NCBI GenBank assembly: GCA_965243825.1
Contig: CBDEVT010000001.1
Coordinates: 1,674,001-1,738,000 of the forward strand
Direction of reading: 5' to 3'
Length of the DNA stretch: 64,000 nt
Source of the DNA: JAJCYX01 sp965243825
GTDB taxonomy: Bacteria; Chloroflexota; Dehalococcoidia; Lucifugimonadales; Lucifugimonadaceae
Under the pieces are notes generated by a model. That model searched no databases and had not been told where the DNA came from. It worked only from the letters and a program-made list of their open reading frames with translations. Position numbers and translations under genes: made by a program. This document shows, one piece after another, positions 7,539 through 16,914 of this stretch (position 1 is the first letter of the stretch; each line of letters begins with the position of its first letter).

Positions 7539-9377
7539 GTGTCGTACCAGCCGATAAGCGACTATGGCGTCATCGGGGATCTCCATACAGTCGCACTCGT
7601 AGGCAAAAACGGTTCCATCGATTGGTTTTGCCTTCCTCATTTTGATTCACCGAGTGTCTTCGGTTCCATACTCGATGATCAAAGAGGTGGACACTTCCAG
7701 ATCGCTCCATGCGAAACGGAGTTCACCACAACGCAGCACTACCTCCCTGAAACAAACGTCCTCGTCACCCACTTTCTCTCCGAAGAGGGCGTTGTCGAGG
7801 TTACCGACTTCATGCCAATCACAGAAGCTGAAGAGTCTGAAGCCAGCCATCTACTGATCCGGCGAGTGCAAGGCGTTCGAGGGTCGATGCACCTCGAGAT
7901 GGCCTGCAACCCGGCATTCAACTACGCACGTGACGAGCACCGAACCGCGGTGATTGAGACGAATATTGCGACTTTTACCTCAGACGGACTGAGCATCGCT
8001 CTCACTTCCGGTATGCCGCTGGAGAACGTTAATGGCGGCGTATCAGCGAGGTTTGCTCTAGAAGAGGGAGAGTCAACATACTTCGTCCTTTACGAATCGC
8101 CTCTCAATGATGCGACTGTGATGGACATCGACGCGGGTGTCGTTGAGGATCTGTTCGAAGACACGGTCAGCTATTGGCGAAAGTGGATAGCGCAATCGAC
8201 GTACCGCGGTCGCTGGCGGGAAATGGTCCACCGATCGGCACTGGTTCTCAAGCTTCTTACTTACGCCCCGACGGGAGCCATCGTCGCGGCGCCAACGACC
8301 AGCCTCCCAGAAGACCTTGGTGGTGTCCGCAACTGGGACTATCGCTATACATGGATTAGAGATGCCGCATTTACGGTGTACGGCCTGATGCGAATTGGTC
8401 TTACTGACGAGGCGGCACACTTCATGGAGTGGCTTGAAGCTCGTTGCGCCGAACTGAATCCCGACGGCTCTCTTCAGATCATGTACAGCATCGACGGCAA
8501 GCACGAGCTTGTCGAAGAAACGCTCGATCATCTTGATGGATACGCAGGCTCGAGACCGGTTCGGATTGGGAACGGCGCCTATAACCAGCTACAGCTTGAT
8601 ATCTACGGCGAACTCATGGACGCGGTGTACCTTTTCAACAAGTATGGAGCTCCCATCTCATATGACTTCTGGAAGCATCTCACCGAGTTAATCAACTGGG
8701 TTGTGGACAACTGGCAACGGACCGATGAGGGAATCTGGGAAGTGCGCGGTGGGCAGAGGCATTTTGTCTACTCCAAGCTTATGTCGTGGGTGGCTGTCGA
8801 TCGCGCCATCAGGCTAGCCGACAAGCGTTCGTTCCCCGCGCCCAGGGCGAAATGGTTAAAGGTCCGAGATGAAATCTACGAGGAGATCATGGAGAAGGGG
8901 TGGAATGAAGAGCTCGGCGCATTTACCCAGTCATACGGTGGCGAATATTTGGACGCATCGAACCTCATGATGCCCCTGGTTTTCTTCCTTTCGCCTACTG
9001 ATCCACGTGCCCTAAAGACTCTGGATGCTATTAACAGGACTCCTGCCAGGGGTGGGTTGGTTTCGAACTCACTTGTGTATCGCTACAACCCGGAACACGC
9101 GGTTGACGGACTTGAAGGAGCCGAAGGCACGTTCAACATGTGCACATTCTGGCTTGTCGAAGCGATGACACGTGCTGGAATGCAAGATCACAAAAGACTT
9201 GAGCGGGCTCGACTTACATTCGAGCAGATGCTCGGTTATGCCAATCACCTCGGTCTATATTCAGAAGAGATCGGCCCCAGAGGTGAGGCGCTCGGCAACT
9301 TCCCGCAGGCGTTCACCCACCTGTCACTGATCAGTGCTGCCTACAACCTGGACAGAGCGCTGGGTGGTGACGCCTGA
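7539..9377 (+). CDS. Glycoside hydrolase family 15 (glucoamylase/trehalase-like)
   Basis: 612 aa, GTG start with GGAGGTG just upstream. The N-terminal beta-sandwich (about residues 1-220, starting YQPISDYGVIGDLHTVALVG) and the (alpha/alpha)6 barrel are the usual GH15 layout. Barrel signatures are RNWDYRYTWIRDAAFTVYG, then RIGNGAYNQLQLDIYGE, and EGTFNMCTFWLVEAM near the end, which carries the catalytic-base glutamate. No signal peptide is seen, so it is cytoplasmic and may act on alpha-glucans, trehalose or a product of the adjacent GT4. It ends in TGA and converges on mfd. Confidence 0.92.
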   Translation: MSYQPISDYGVIGDLHTVALVGKNGSIDWFCLPHFDSPSVFGSILDDQRGGHFQIAPCETEFTTTQHYLPETNVLVTHFLSEEGVVEVTDFMPITEAEESEASHLLIRRVQGVRGSMHLEMACNPAFNYARDEHRTAVIETNIATFTSDGLSIALTSGMPLENVNGGVSARFALEEGESTYFVLYESPLNDATVMDIDAGVVEDLFEDTVSYWRKWIAQSTYRGRWREMVHRSALVLKLLTYAPTGAIVAAPTTSLPEDLGGVRNWDYRYTWIRDAAFTVYGLMRIGLTDEAAHFMEWLEARCAELNPDGSLQIMYSIDGKHELVEETLDHLDGYAGSRPVRIGNGAYNQLQLDIYGELMDAVYLFNKYGAPISYDFWKHLTELINWVVDNWQRTDEGIWEVRGGQRHFVYSKLMSWVAVDRAIRLADKRSFPAPRAKWLKVRDEIYEEIMEKGWNEELGAFTQSYGGEYLDASNLMMPLVFFLSPTDPRALKTLDAINRTPARGGLVSNSLVYRYNPEHAVDGLEGAEGTFNMCTFWLVEAMTRAGMQDHKRLERARLTFEQMLGYANHLGLYSEEIGPRGEALGNFPQAFTHLSLISAAYNLDRALGGDA

Positions 9378-9424
9378 GTTGATGAAACCTGGCGCGATTC
9401 GGTCGCGATAGTCGATGCGAAGTG

Positions 9425-12400
9425 TTAGTCGCCAGCTCCAACAGGCTGTTCGGCTGCGGCCTGCGCCATTGCGATCAGACGTTCACGGAACATCAAGATC
9501 TGCTCGAAAAGGGCACTGAGTTCATCGACCCAATCTGGTTCTTCACGGTCGATTTCGACCCGGATCTGCATGTGACCCACGCTAACTCCGCGCCCAAGCC
9601 ATTTTTGCAGGGCCGAACGAGCGCCTCCTGTCGGCTCTTTCAGGTTTAACGTGGCTCGCTCATCGGTGATGTTGACCGAATCCACTCCGGCCTGTTCAGC
9701 AAGGACCCGCATCTTTTCCGCTGCCATCAGCAGTTCCACGTTGCGTGGCACAGGGCCGAACCGGTCTCGTAGTTCCTCATCAAGGTCGGCAATAGCTTCA
9801 ATTTCGTGAATACGCGCAAGTCGCTGGTAGATACTGAGCCTCTGAGCGAGATCTTCAACGTAGCTGTCTGGTATTCGAGCGTCTAGACCAAGATCTATTC
9901 GGACCGTTGAGAACTCTGGAAGTCCATTTTCACCCGCATCGTTGCTGGAAGGCACTTTTCCCGCCTTCATATCCGCCACTGTGTCGGACAAAAGCTTTGT
10001 GTAGAGATCGAACCCTATCGCTGCGATATGCCCGCTTTGCTCGCCACCGAGTATGTTGCCCATTCCGCGTATCTCGAGGTCTCTCAATGCAATCTGGAAC
10101 CCGGCGCCAAGTTCTGTTGCGGCGAGGATCGTATTGAGACGAGCGTCGGCCGTTTCGGTCAGCGCTTTACCGCGCGGGATCATCAAATACGCGTAGGCGC
10201 GGTTGGTGCCTCTGCCGATGCGCCCACGCAACTGGTAGAGCTGCGAAAGGCCGAACATGTCTGCTCGATCTATGATGAGGGTGTTCGCATTGGGAAGATC
10301 AATTCCTGATTCGATAATGGTGGTGCAGACCAGAACATCGAATTCCCGTTTTTCGAAGGCTGCCATAACCTTCTCCAGCTCATCTTCATTCATCTGGCCG
10401 TGTCCGATATCAAAGCGCGCCTCGGGCACCAGCTTCATCAACTTGGCGGCTACCAGATCGATATCTTTAACGCGGTTGTGAAGGAAGAAAACCTGCCCGC
10501 CACGGTCGATCTCCCGCAAGATCGCCTCCCGGGTCAGCTCATCACTCTCCTCAGTTACATAGGTTTTGATTGGCAGACGTTCTTCAGGCGGAGTCTCGAT
10601 CGTGCTCATGTCCCGGATACCCGCGAGGGACATCTGCAGAGTGCGCGGTATTGGTGTGGCGCTCAGGCTCATCACATCGATCTGAGTTCTGAACTGCTTG
10701 AGACGCTCTTTGTGCGTGACCCCGAACTTATGCTCTTCATCGATTATGACTAGGCCGATGTTTTTGAATCGAACATCCCGCTGAAGCAGCCGGTGCGTCC
10801 CGATAACTATGTCGACTGAACCGGATGCAAGCCTCGCAACAGTGGCTTTCTGTTCAGCATCTGTTCTGAAGCGTGAAAGCAGTTCAACAGTAGCCGGGAA
10901 TGGCTGCAGGCGCTCGGAGAACGTATCGAAATGCTGCTGCGCCAGGACAGTGGTCGGTACGAGGATGGCGACCTGTCGGCCGGACTGCACAACTTTGAAT
11001 GCCGCCCGTAGAGCAATTTCCGTTTTTCCGTACCCGACATCGCCGCAAATCAATCTGTCCATCGGGTGTGGCGCTTCCAGGTCCTTTTTGACCTGTTCAA
11101 GAGTCGACATCTGGTCAGGCGTCTCTTCATACGGGAAGCTGGCTTCCATCGAGTCCTGCCAGGGTGTGTCGGTACCGGTCGCAAACCCTTCAGACAGTTC
11201 ACGGGCTGCGTAGAGAGCGATGAGCTCACCTGCAAGCTGCTCTGTTGCTCTTCGCGCCCGCGCGCGGGCTCTGCTCCACTCCTGTGTGCCAAGCCTGGTC
11301 AGTCTCGGTGCATTGTCGGAAGGGCCGTGATAAAGCTGGATCCTGTCGAGCTGTTCCGTCGGGACATAGAGCTTGTCTTCCTCGGCGTATTCGAGAACGA
11401 GATATTCGCGACCCTCATCTCCCATGACCTGCGTCCCGCGGAACATAGCGATGCCGTGTTCAATGTGGACTACGTACGATCCGGGTTGGAGTTGCTCAAG
11501 CGCTGGACCCTTGCGGACAGGGCGTCTGCGTACACGGCGACGCTCTTTCGCAACGCCGAAAATCTCGGCGTCGGTGATCACGCCTAGGTTTCGCTGGTCC
11601 CTCGCAAGTACCGTAAAACCCTGTCTCAGGGTGCCCTGGACAAGCGTCACGTCTCCAGGTTCGAGCGGTTTCTTTATCTCTTTTTTCAGCCGGATATCGA
11701 CCGAACTCTTTTTGGCGACCTCTACGATGCGGCTTGCGTGGTTGGAAAGCACTGCTGTTCTTAACGAACTTTCTTGCCTGTCAGAGATCAGTGAGATTGC
11801 GCTATCTATGCCCGATGATGTGAGTGGCGCTGGATCGATTGGCAAGCGGAGTGCTGCGCCGGGAAGTTCGGCATCGACACCCCACGGCGAGATCGAAACT
11901 TTCCGCTTCGGTCGATTCAGGGCATCCGCAAGCAGTCCGTACTCGATATGAGGTTGAGGGAACCGACGCGGAACTTCACCACGGCGCTCCTTATTGCCTC
12001 TGAGTTCACTCATGCGACGGTCTGCAGTTTCCGACGAGTCCTTGATTTCACTTGATCGAACTCTCAGCAGGAGCGCGTCATCGGGCAGGAAATCGAATAC
12101 TGATCCTTCGTTGAAGAAGCCAGCGTAGTAACCGATCTCGTCCAGCCAATCTCCCTCGAGAATTCGACCAAGTTCTGCCGGAATTCGATCGCGTGGTTCG
12201 GCCGCTGCGCTGTCAAAGTCAACCTGGGTGATTAACTCCTTCACTCGCTCATGCTCTGCGAATCCTGGAAGAACCTCAGCAGCTGGTGGAATCAGAACCT
12301 TCTTGAGACTCACCGTTGATCGCTGCGTATCTGGCTCGAATTCCCGGATACTGTCAACCTCATCATCGAAGAATTCGATACGAACCGGTGCGTCACTGGA

Positions 12401-12976
12401 TGCGGGGTAAACGTCCAGGATGCCTCCCCTGTGACTTATCGTTCCCTGGATATCAACTGTCGGCTCGAGTACATAACCGGCACTCGTCCACCTTCGCAAC
12501 AACTCAGATATATCGAACCGATCTCCGACAGATATCTCGTGAGTTGCAGAGTCAAACGCATCGATAGACGGCGTACGGTATGAGATTGCAGGCACTGATG
12601 CGACCATAATCGGAGCCCTGCCTTTACCTTTCCATTGTCGAAGCATTGCCAGGACACGAAGCCGTTGATGCGTTGCACCAAGATCAGGCACATATCGCTC
12701 AAACGGAATGTTGTCCGTCTCAGGGAACTGAAACACCGGTGCGCTTTCGCCACACCAGATCGTCAACTGGTCCGTCAGTCGGCGGGCTGACTCGGCGTTC
12801 GGCGCGACAACGAAAACTGGCGCTCCGTACTCGTTCCAAAGGGCTGCGGTTGCGTAGGCAGTCGCGGCGTCTGGCACTATGAGCTCACGATCTACTGCCG
12901 GGCTGCGCACTTCGGCGAGCAGCTGCTCGAACTCGATAGTTGACGTGAGTGCAGGAAACAGTCCGGACAACGGCAT
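9425..12976 (-). CDS. mfd: Transcription-repair coupling factor
   Basis: 1183 aa, full length. Mfd binds RNA polymerase stalled at DNA lesions, pushes it off with its translocase and recruits UvrA. The N-terminal third is the UvrB-like region. The polymerase-interacting CarD-like domain follows (LQPGSYVVHIEHGIAMFRG to YVPTEQLDRIQLYHG). The motor has Walker A GDVGYGKTEIALRAAFK (about residue 645), the DEEH box and QLYQLRGRIGRG. The C-terminal TRCF domain begins around RMGNILGGEQSGHIAAIGFD. It is divergent from proB; a strong hairpin lies in the upstream gap. Confidence 0.97.
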   Translation of the reverse strand: MPLSGLFPALTSTIEFEQLLAEVRSPAVDRELIVPDAATAYATAALWNEYGAPVFVVAPNAESARRLTDQLTIWCGESAPVFQFPETDNIPFERYVPDLGATHQRLRVLAMLRQWKGKGRAPIMVASVPAISYRTPSIDAFDSATHEISVGDRFDISELLRRWTSAGYVLEPTVDIQGTISHRGGILDVYPASSDAPVRIEFFDDEVDSIREFEPDTQRSTVSLKKVLIPPAAEVLPGFAEHERVKELITQVDFDSAAAEPRDRIPAELGRILEGDWLDEIGYYAGFFNEGSVFDFLPDDALLLRVRSSEIKDSSETADRRMSELRGNKERRGEVPRRFPQPHIEYGLLADALNRPKRKVSISPWGVDAELPGAALRLPIDPAPLTSSGIDSAISLISDRQESSLRTAVLSNHASRIVEVAKKSSVDIRLKKEIKKPLEPGDVTLVQGTLRQGFTVLARDQRNLGVITDAEIFGVAKERRRVRRRPVRKGPALEQLQPGSYVVHIEHGIAMFRGTQVMGDEGREYLVLEYAEEDKLYVPTEQLDRIQLYHGPSDNAPRLTRLGTQEWSRARARARRATEQLAGELIALYAARELSEGFATGTDTPWQDSMEASFPYEETPDQMSTLEQVKKDLEAPHPMDRLICGDVGYGKTEIALRAAFKVVQSGRQVAILVPTTVLAQQHFDTFSERLQPFPATVELLSRFRTDAEQKATVARLASGSVDIVIGTHRLLQRDVRFKNIGLVIIDEEHKFGVTHKERLKQFRTQIDVMSLSATPIPRTLQMSLAGIRDMSTIETPPEERLPIKTYVTEESDELTREAILREIDRGGQVFFLHNRVKDIDLVAAKLMKLVPEARFDIGHGQMNEDELEKVMAAFEKREFDVLVCTTIIESGIDLPNANTLIIDRADMFGLSQLYQLRGRIGRGTNRAYAYLMIPRGKALTETADARLNTILAATELGAGFQIALRDLEIRGMGNILGGEQSGHIAAIGFDLYTKLLSDTVADMKAGKVPSSNDAGENGLPEFSTVRIDLGLDARIPDSYVEDLAQRLSIYQRLARIHEIEAIADLDEELRDRFGPVPRNVELLMAAEKMRVLAEQAGVDSVNITDERATLNLKEPTGGARSALQKWLGRGVSVGHMQIRVEIDREEPDWVDELSALFEQILMFRERLIAMAQAAAEQPVGAGD

Positions 12977-13020
12977 CTGTACAGATCCTCAGTGCGGCTA
13001 CTGATCAGCAGCGCGCGTGA

Positions 13021-13054
13021 AAAGGCGCCCTGCGAACTTTGCGCAGGCGCCTTT
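13021..13054 (-). terminator. Strong GC hairpin with T-run, upstream of mfd
   Basis: 13021-13034 (AAAGGCGCCCTGCG) pairs with 13042-13054 (CGCAGGCGCCTTT): 13 bp with one bulged base and loop AACTTTG. Read on the minus strand it ends in TTTT, a good intrinsic terminator; on the plus strand it ends TTTATT, weaker. It lies 44 nt before the mfd start with no minus-strand gene behind it, so it may end an unknown short transcript or act as a leader attenuator. Confidence 0.6.
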
Positions 13055-13122
13055 ATTAGTGGTTTCAGCATGTTCAGCGGATCAACGCCGAACCTAACTA
13101 GCTTAGCACTGGCCATTAGTGG

Positions 13123-14445
13123 GTGCCTGCTTGGCTGAACAGCAAGGTAACGGCCCATATAATCGTGAATAGTTGTTTCAAAAAAACAGCGGTACCGGTA
13201 CCGTACGAGCCTTCACCCGAGAACTTGACTTCGACATCTGAAAACGCCGGACACGACGACCGACTGGCTGCCAGTGTGGACAGGCGGAATATTGAGCGCG
13301 CCCTACGCCGAATCGTCGTGAAGCTTGGTACCAATCTCATTACCGGTAGTCCAGACGCGGAAGGGCATCGCCGTGGTATCGACGAAGACTCTGTCCGCAA
13401 CCTGGTTGCACAGATGGCGGCGCTTCACGCTGATGGCAAACAGATCATCGTGGTGAGTTCCGGAGCCGTTGGGGCAGGGCGAGAGATCCTGTTGGAGAAG
13501 AATGGGAGCCGAGTACCGAACCACAGGACCGTTGCATATCGGCAGATGTTGGCTGCTCTGGGTCAAACACAGTTGATGCTGACTTACGAACGGCTTTTTG
13601 GTGAACATGGCATTCATGTCGCTCAGGCGCTCATCTCAAGAGGTGACCTAACGCAGCGGCAACGTTATCTGAACGTCAGAGGCACGCTAGAGGCGATCCT
13701 TGAAGTTGGCGCTGTGCCAATCGTCAACGAGAACGACGTTGTTGCTGTCGAGGAACTGGCCGGAGTCGTATACGGCGATAACGATCGGCTTTCTGCGATG
13801 CTGGCTAACGATCTTGAAGCCGATTTACTGATCTTGCTCGGCGAGATAGACGGTCTATACGAGACAGACCCACACATCGACAAGAACGCGAAAATCATCT
13901 CGGAAGTCCCGAGTATCACAACTACGATCAGACAGGCAGCCCGCGGCCCTCATGATGGTCGTGGATCCGGTGGGATGGCCAGCAAACTGGAAGCGGCCGG
14001 TCTGGCGACGTCATCTGGGACGCCAATGGTCATCGCATCAGGAAGAACACCTGATGTTCTCAAGCGCATCTGTGACGGTGAACGACTGGGAACCCGCTTT
14101 CCTGCTGCTATCTCGCAGGTCGAGGCGCGAAAACGCTGGTTAATGACAGGTATGACCAATAGTGGTGGCTCGGCTGTTATTGATGACGGTGCAGTCGCCG
14201 CGCTTCGTGAACGTGGCCGTAGTTTGCTGGCAGCAGGAATTACTCGCGTAACCGGTAAGTTCGAGCGCGGCGATATCATTAAGATTGAGGATCAATCAGG
14301 CCAACTTGTCGCGTGCGGACTCGCAGCTTATGCATCTGTGGATGTGAATAAGATCAAGGGCCGAAAGTCAGGCGATGTACAGGCCCTTCTTGGTCACTAC
14401 TATGGCATGGAAGTGGTACACAGAAACAACCTTGCACTGGTTTAA
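13123..14445 (+). CDS. proB: Glutamate 5-kinase
   Basis: Open frame of 440 aa. It phosphorylates glutamate to gamma-glutamyl phosphate, the first step of proline synthesis. The kinase core begins RRIVVKLGTNLIT at about residue 62, with VVSSGAVGAGREILL, PIVNENDVVA, YGDNDRLSAMLA and GSGGMASKLEAA. A C-terminal PUA domain is present (RKRWLMTGM onward). The first 60 residues are not part of the family, so the GTG at 13123 is probably too early. A perfect TATAAT at 13158-13163 lies inside it, and in-frame GTG 13276 is a better candidate. proA follows after 27 nt. Confidence 0.93.
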   Translation: MPAWLNSKVTAHIIVNSCFKKTAVPVPYEPSPENLTSTSENAGHDDRLAASVDRRNIERALRRIVVKLGTNLITGSPDAEGHRRGIDEDSVRNLVAQMAALHADGKQIIVVSSGAVGAGREILLEKNGSRVPNHRTVAYRQMLAALGQTQLMLTYERLFGEHGIHVAQALISRGDLTQRQRYLNVRGTLEAILEVGAVPIVNENDVVAVEELAGVVYGDNDRLSAMLANDLEADLLILLGEIDGLYETDPHIDKNAKIISEVPSITTTIRQAARGPHDGRGSGGMASKLEAAGLATSSGTPMVIASGRTPDVLKRICDGERLGTRFPAAISQVEARKRWLMTGMTNSGGSAVIDDGAVAALRERGRSLLAAGITRVTGKFERGDIIKIEDQSGQLVACGLAAYASVDVNKIKGRKSGDVQALLGHYYGMEVVHRNNLALV

Positions 14446-14472
14446 TGCTTCTAAGTAGAAAGCGATAGCTCG

Positions 14473-15750
14473 ATGACGGCGGTTGCGATCGATATTAGGC
14501 AGATGGGTGCCGCAGCCAAAGCGGCCTCTCGCAAACTGGCGGCAAGTGATGCGGCCGTGCGCGATGCTGCTCTTGAGGCAATTGCGAGCGGTCTTGAGGC
14601 TAGTGTCGATGAAATTCTTGCTGCAAACGAACAAGATATCTCTGTAGCGCGAGAATCCGGCCTGGGCGAACACATCATCGACCGAATGGTGCTGAACCCC
14701 GACCGAATCAGCGCCATGGCTTCGGCCTGTCGCGAGATAGCTGCCATGACTGATCCGATAGGGAACGTGCTCGAAGAACGCACGATGCCGAACGGATTGA
14801 ATATTCAGCGCGTCAGTGTGCCGCTTGGCGTGATCGGCGTCATTTACGAGAGTCGCCCGAACGTGACCATCGACATCACGGCACTTTGCGTGAAGTCCGG
14901 TAACGCAGTCATCCTGCGGGGTGGCAAGGAAGCCTTCGGGGCCAATTCCGTACTGGCAAGGATTGCCCGAGCGGCCGTGGAGAGTGCTGGGCTATCCGCC
15001 GAGACGATCCAGTTTGTCTCTTCAACTGACCGTGCGTTAGTCGGTGAGATGCTAACGATGGATCAGTACATCGATCTCATCATCCCGAGGGGCAGCGCCG
15101 AACTTGTACGATTCGTCGGTGAAACGGCGACCATGCCTGCAATCACCGGAGGTGTTGGTGTCTGCCACACCTATGTTGATGAGGCAGCTGACCTGGACAA
15201 GGCCCTGAACGTCGTTCTGAACGCGAAGACACAACGTCCCACGGTCTGCAACGCTCTGGATACCTTGCTCGTTCACCGTGCTGTGGCCAGTGAGTTCCTG
15301 CCGGAGCTGGCGAAAAAGTTCGGTGTTTCCGGGGTTGAGATGCGTGCTGAAAGTCGAGCGATGGATTACTTACGGGCCCTGCAGGACGGCCAGGTTGTCG
15401 TGCCAGCCCGGGAGGACGACTTCGGGACAGAGTTCCTGGCGTTGATCGCCGCCGTGAAGGTTGTCGATTCGATGGATGAGGCAATGGACCACATAGCCGA
15501 GTTCGGTTCCGGCCATTCCGAGGCGGTTATCACTGAGGATACGGCGACGGCTGAACGGTTCCTGGCGGAAGTGGACGCAGCTGCCGTTTTTGCGAACGCG
15601 TCGACCTATTTCAATGACGGCGGCCAGTTTGGGTTGGGCGCAGAGGTAGCGATCAGCACCAGCAAGCTTCACGCTCGTGGTCCAATGAGCCTGCGCGAGA
15701 TAACGACCTACAAATGGGTTGTGCGAGGCGACGGCCAGGTACGCGAGTAG
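14473..15750 (+). CDS. proA: Glutamate-5-semialdehyde dehydrogenase (gamma-glutamyl phosphate reductase)
   Basis: 425 aa, normal length. It reduces gamma-glutamyl phosphate with NADPH to glutamate-5-semialdehyde, which cyclises on the way to proline. The aldehyde-dehydrogenase fold is clear: VPLGVIGVIYESRPNVTID, then KSGNAVILRGGKEA, and the catalytic cysteine C259 in RPTVCNALDTLLVH. The end YFNDGGQFGLGAEVAISTSK and HARGPMSLREITTYKWVV is diagnostic of ProA. It sits directly downstream of proB, whose labile product is its substrate. Confidence 0.97.
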   Translation: MTAVAIDIRQMGAAAKAASRKLAASDAAVRDAALEAIASGLEASVDEILAANEQDISVARESGLGEHIIDRMVLNPDRISAMASACREIAAMTDPIGNVLEERTMPNGLNIQRVSVPLGVIGVIYESRPNVTIDITALCVKSGNAVILRGGKEAFGANSVLARIARAAVESAGLSAETIQFVSSTDRALVGEMLTMDQYIDLIIPRGSAELVRFVGETATMPAITGGVGVCHTYVDEAADLDKALNVVLNAKTQRPTVCNALDTLLVHRAVASEFLPELAKKFGVSGVEMRAESRAMDYLRALQDGQVVVPAREDDFGTEFLALIAAVKVVDSMDEAMDHIAEFGSGHSEAVITEDTATAERFLAEVDAAAVFANASTYFNDGGQFGLGAEVAISTSKLHARGPMSLREITTYKWVVRGDGQVRE

Positions 15751-15808
15751 CCGTTCCTTTGTCATCCCGAGCCTGTGTATAAGACCGCGAAGCCTAACTG
15801 GCGCAGTT

Positions 15809-16273
15809 CTAGAACGGCTTGTAGACCATGTCGTACAGAATGAAGATCAACACTGCCCACATGAAGGCTTCAACCGCCCTGGGCTTGGGACCTACTGTCA
15901 ACTCCCTTAGCCTTGGTGTGATCTCTCCTTTCTGCAAAGCCTCCGGGAAGAGCTTGTCCGCTTCTGAACCCCATCGAGCAAACGTTGCTCCAGGTACGAT
16001 AAGGGCTACCACGACCGTGATGTAAGCTGCAATCAGCCAGCCATCGGTGAGCGAGTAACCGATCTCCCATGCTGCCAGCGTTCCGAAGATCGCCATAACG
16101 ATCAGGGCAACCGGAATGAACATGCCAGCTGTACTCGCCATCTTCATGTAGACGCCGAACTCTTTGATGTCGTCAGTTCGGTGCCCTTTGAACGTTGCGT
16201 AGTTCGTGACACCGATTCCCCCGAGCAAAAGCGCCAGGAAGAAGATGTGCATGAAAGTAAGAAAGTCGGCCAC
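15809..16273 (-). CDS. Small integral membrane protein, DUF2269-like
   Basis: 154 aa with four hydrophobic helices: FLTFMHIFFLALLLGGIGVT near the start, MFIPVALIVMAIFGTLAAW and LIAAYITVVVALIVPGATF in the middle, and AFMWAVLIFILYDMVYKPF at the end. The layout and early His resemble DUF2269 and similar uncharacterised four-helix inner-membrane proteins. No catalytic motif is visible. It converges with proA and is the last minus-strand gene after the gap/TfoX-like genes, separated by a 261-nt gap, so it probably has its own promoter. Function unknown. Confidence 0.65.
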   Translation of the reverse strand: MADFLTFMHIFFLALLLGGIGVTNYATFKGHRTDDIKEFGVYMKMASTAGMFIPVALIVMAIFGTLAAWEIGYSLTDGWLIAAYITVVVALIVPGATFARWGSEADKLFPEALQKGEITPRLRELTVGPKPRAVEAFMWAVLIFILYDMVYKPF

Positions 16274-16534
16274 CGTGTCCCTCCGTGCGTTAGACGATTG
16301 GTGTTCTGCCAGTCTGCGGCACCATAACTAAACCGCATGAAAATGCAAGTGAAGCGTTGAACTCAGAAACGAACCGGTTTGTGGCCAGGTGCTAAATGGT
16401 CACTGGCCGACCTCGCCTGCATGGTTTGCTGGGATAACAACGATCGGAGGCTGTAGCCCAGAAGACGCACTGAACAGCAACCAGTGTGCCCGCGTCACCG
16501 ACGGAAGCTCACATTGAGTCGGCTGAAGTCTGGT
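16274..16534. other. Non-coding gap with one inverted repeat
   Basis: No convincing gene. One inverted repeat, GGCCAG to CTGGCC with an internal GTG/CAC (about 16383-16408), may form a bulged hairpin. Otherwise I see nothing. Confidence 0.3.
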
Positions 16535-16885
16535 TTACTTCGGTTTCAGGGTGCCTATCCACTCGTAGCTCTTTGTAAACCAGCCAGCTAGCTCACCTGT
16601 ATTCCGAAGGAGATCATCCGGAATACTGACGTATCCGCGCATAACGCTGCCGTAGTGAACTACCGGACCGCTGTCATATGCGGAGAGGAACTCCTCCCTC
16701 AGTTCATCCGACAGACGGAGCGCCATGTGGCCATCGAAATCCAGGAAGCTGAACATGTGCCCGTTGCGGGATGTGTAGGGGTTTTTAGCTCCCTTCACAA
16801 CTGAGTCACCCTCGCTGGAATCCACTACTTGAGAGTAGAGTTCCAGCGCCTCAGCAGGCCCCTGGTATTTCGATCCACCGGGCAT
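16535..16885 (-). CDS. TfoX N-terminal-like small protein
   Basis: 116 aa. The sequence KNPYTSRNGHMFSFLDFDGH, then MALRLSDELREEFLSAY, VHYGSVMRGYVSIPDDLL and SYEWIGTLKPK match a widespread family of small proteins related to the TfoX N-terminal/YjbR-like fold. Members are common as stand-alone genes and mostly uncharacterised. It follows gap by 29 nt on the same strand and could be the last gene of an eno-gap transcript. No link to competence is implied. Confidence 0.65.
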   Translation of the reverse strand: MPGGSKYQGPAEALELYSQVVDSSEGDSVVKGAKNPYTSRNGHMFSFLDFDGHMALRLSDELREEFLSAYDSGPVVHYGSVMRGYVSIPDDLLRNTGELAGWFTKSYEWIGTLKPK

Positions 16886-16914
16886 CCTTTTCCTCCGGGG
16901 CTCGCTCCCTGAAG

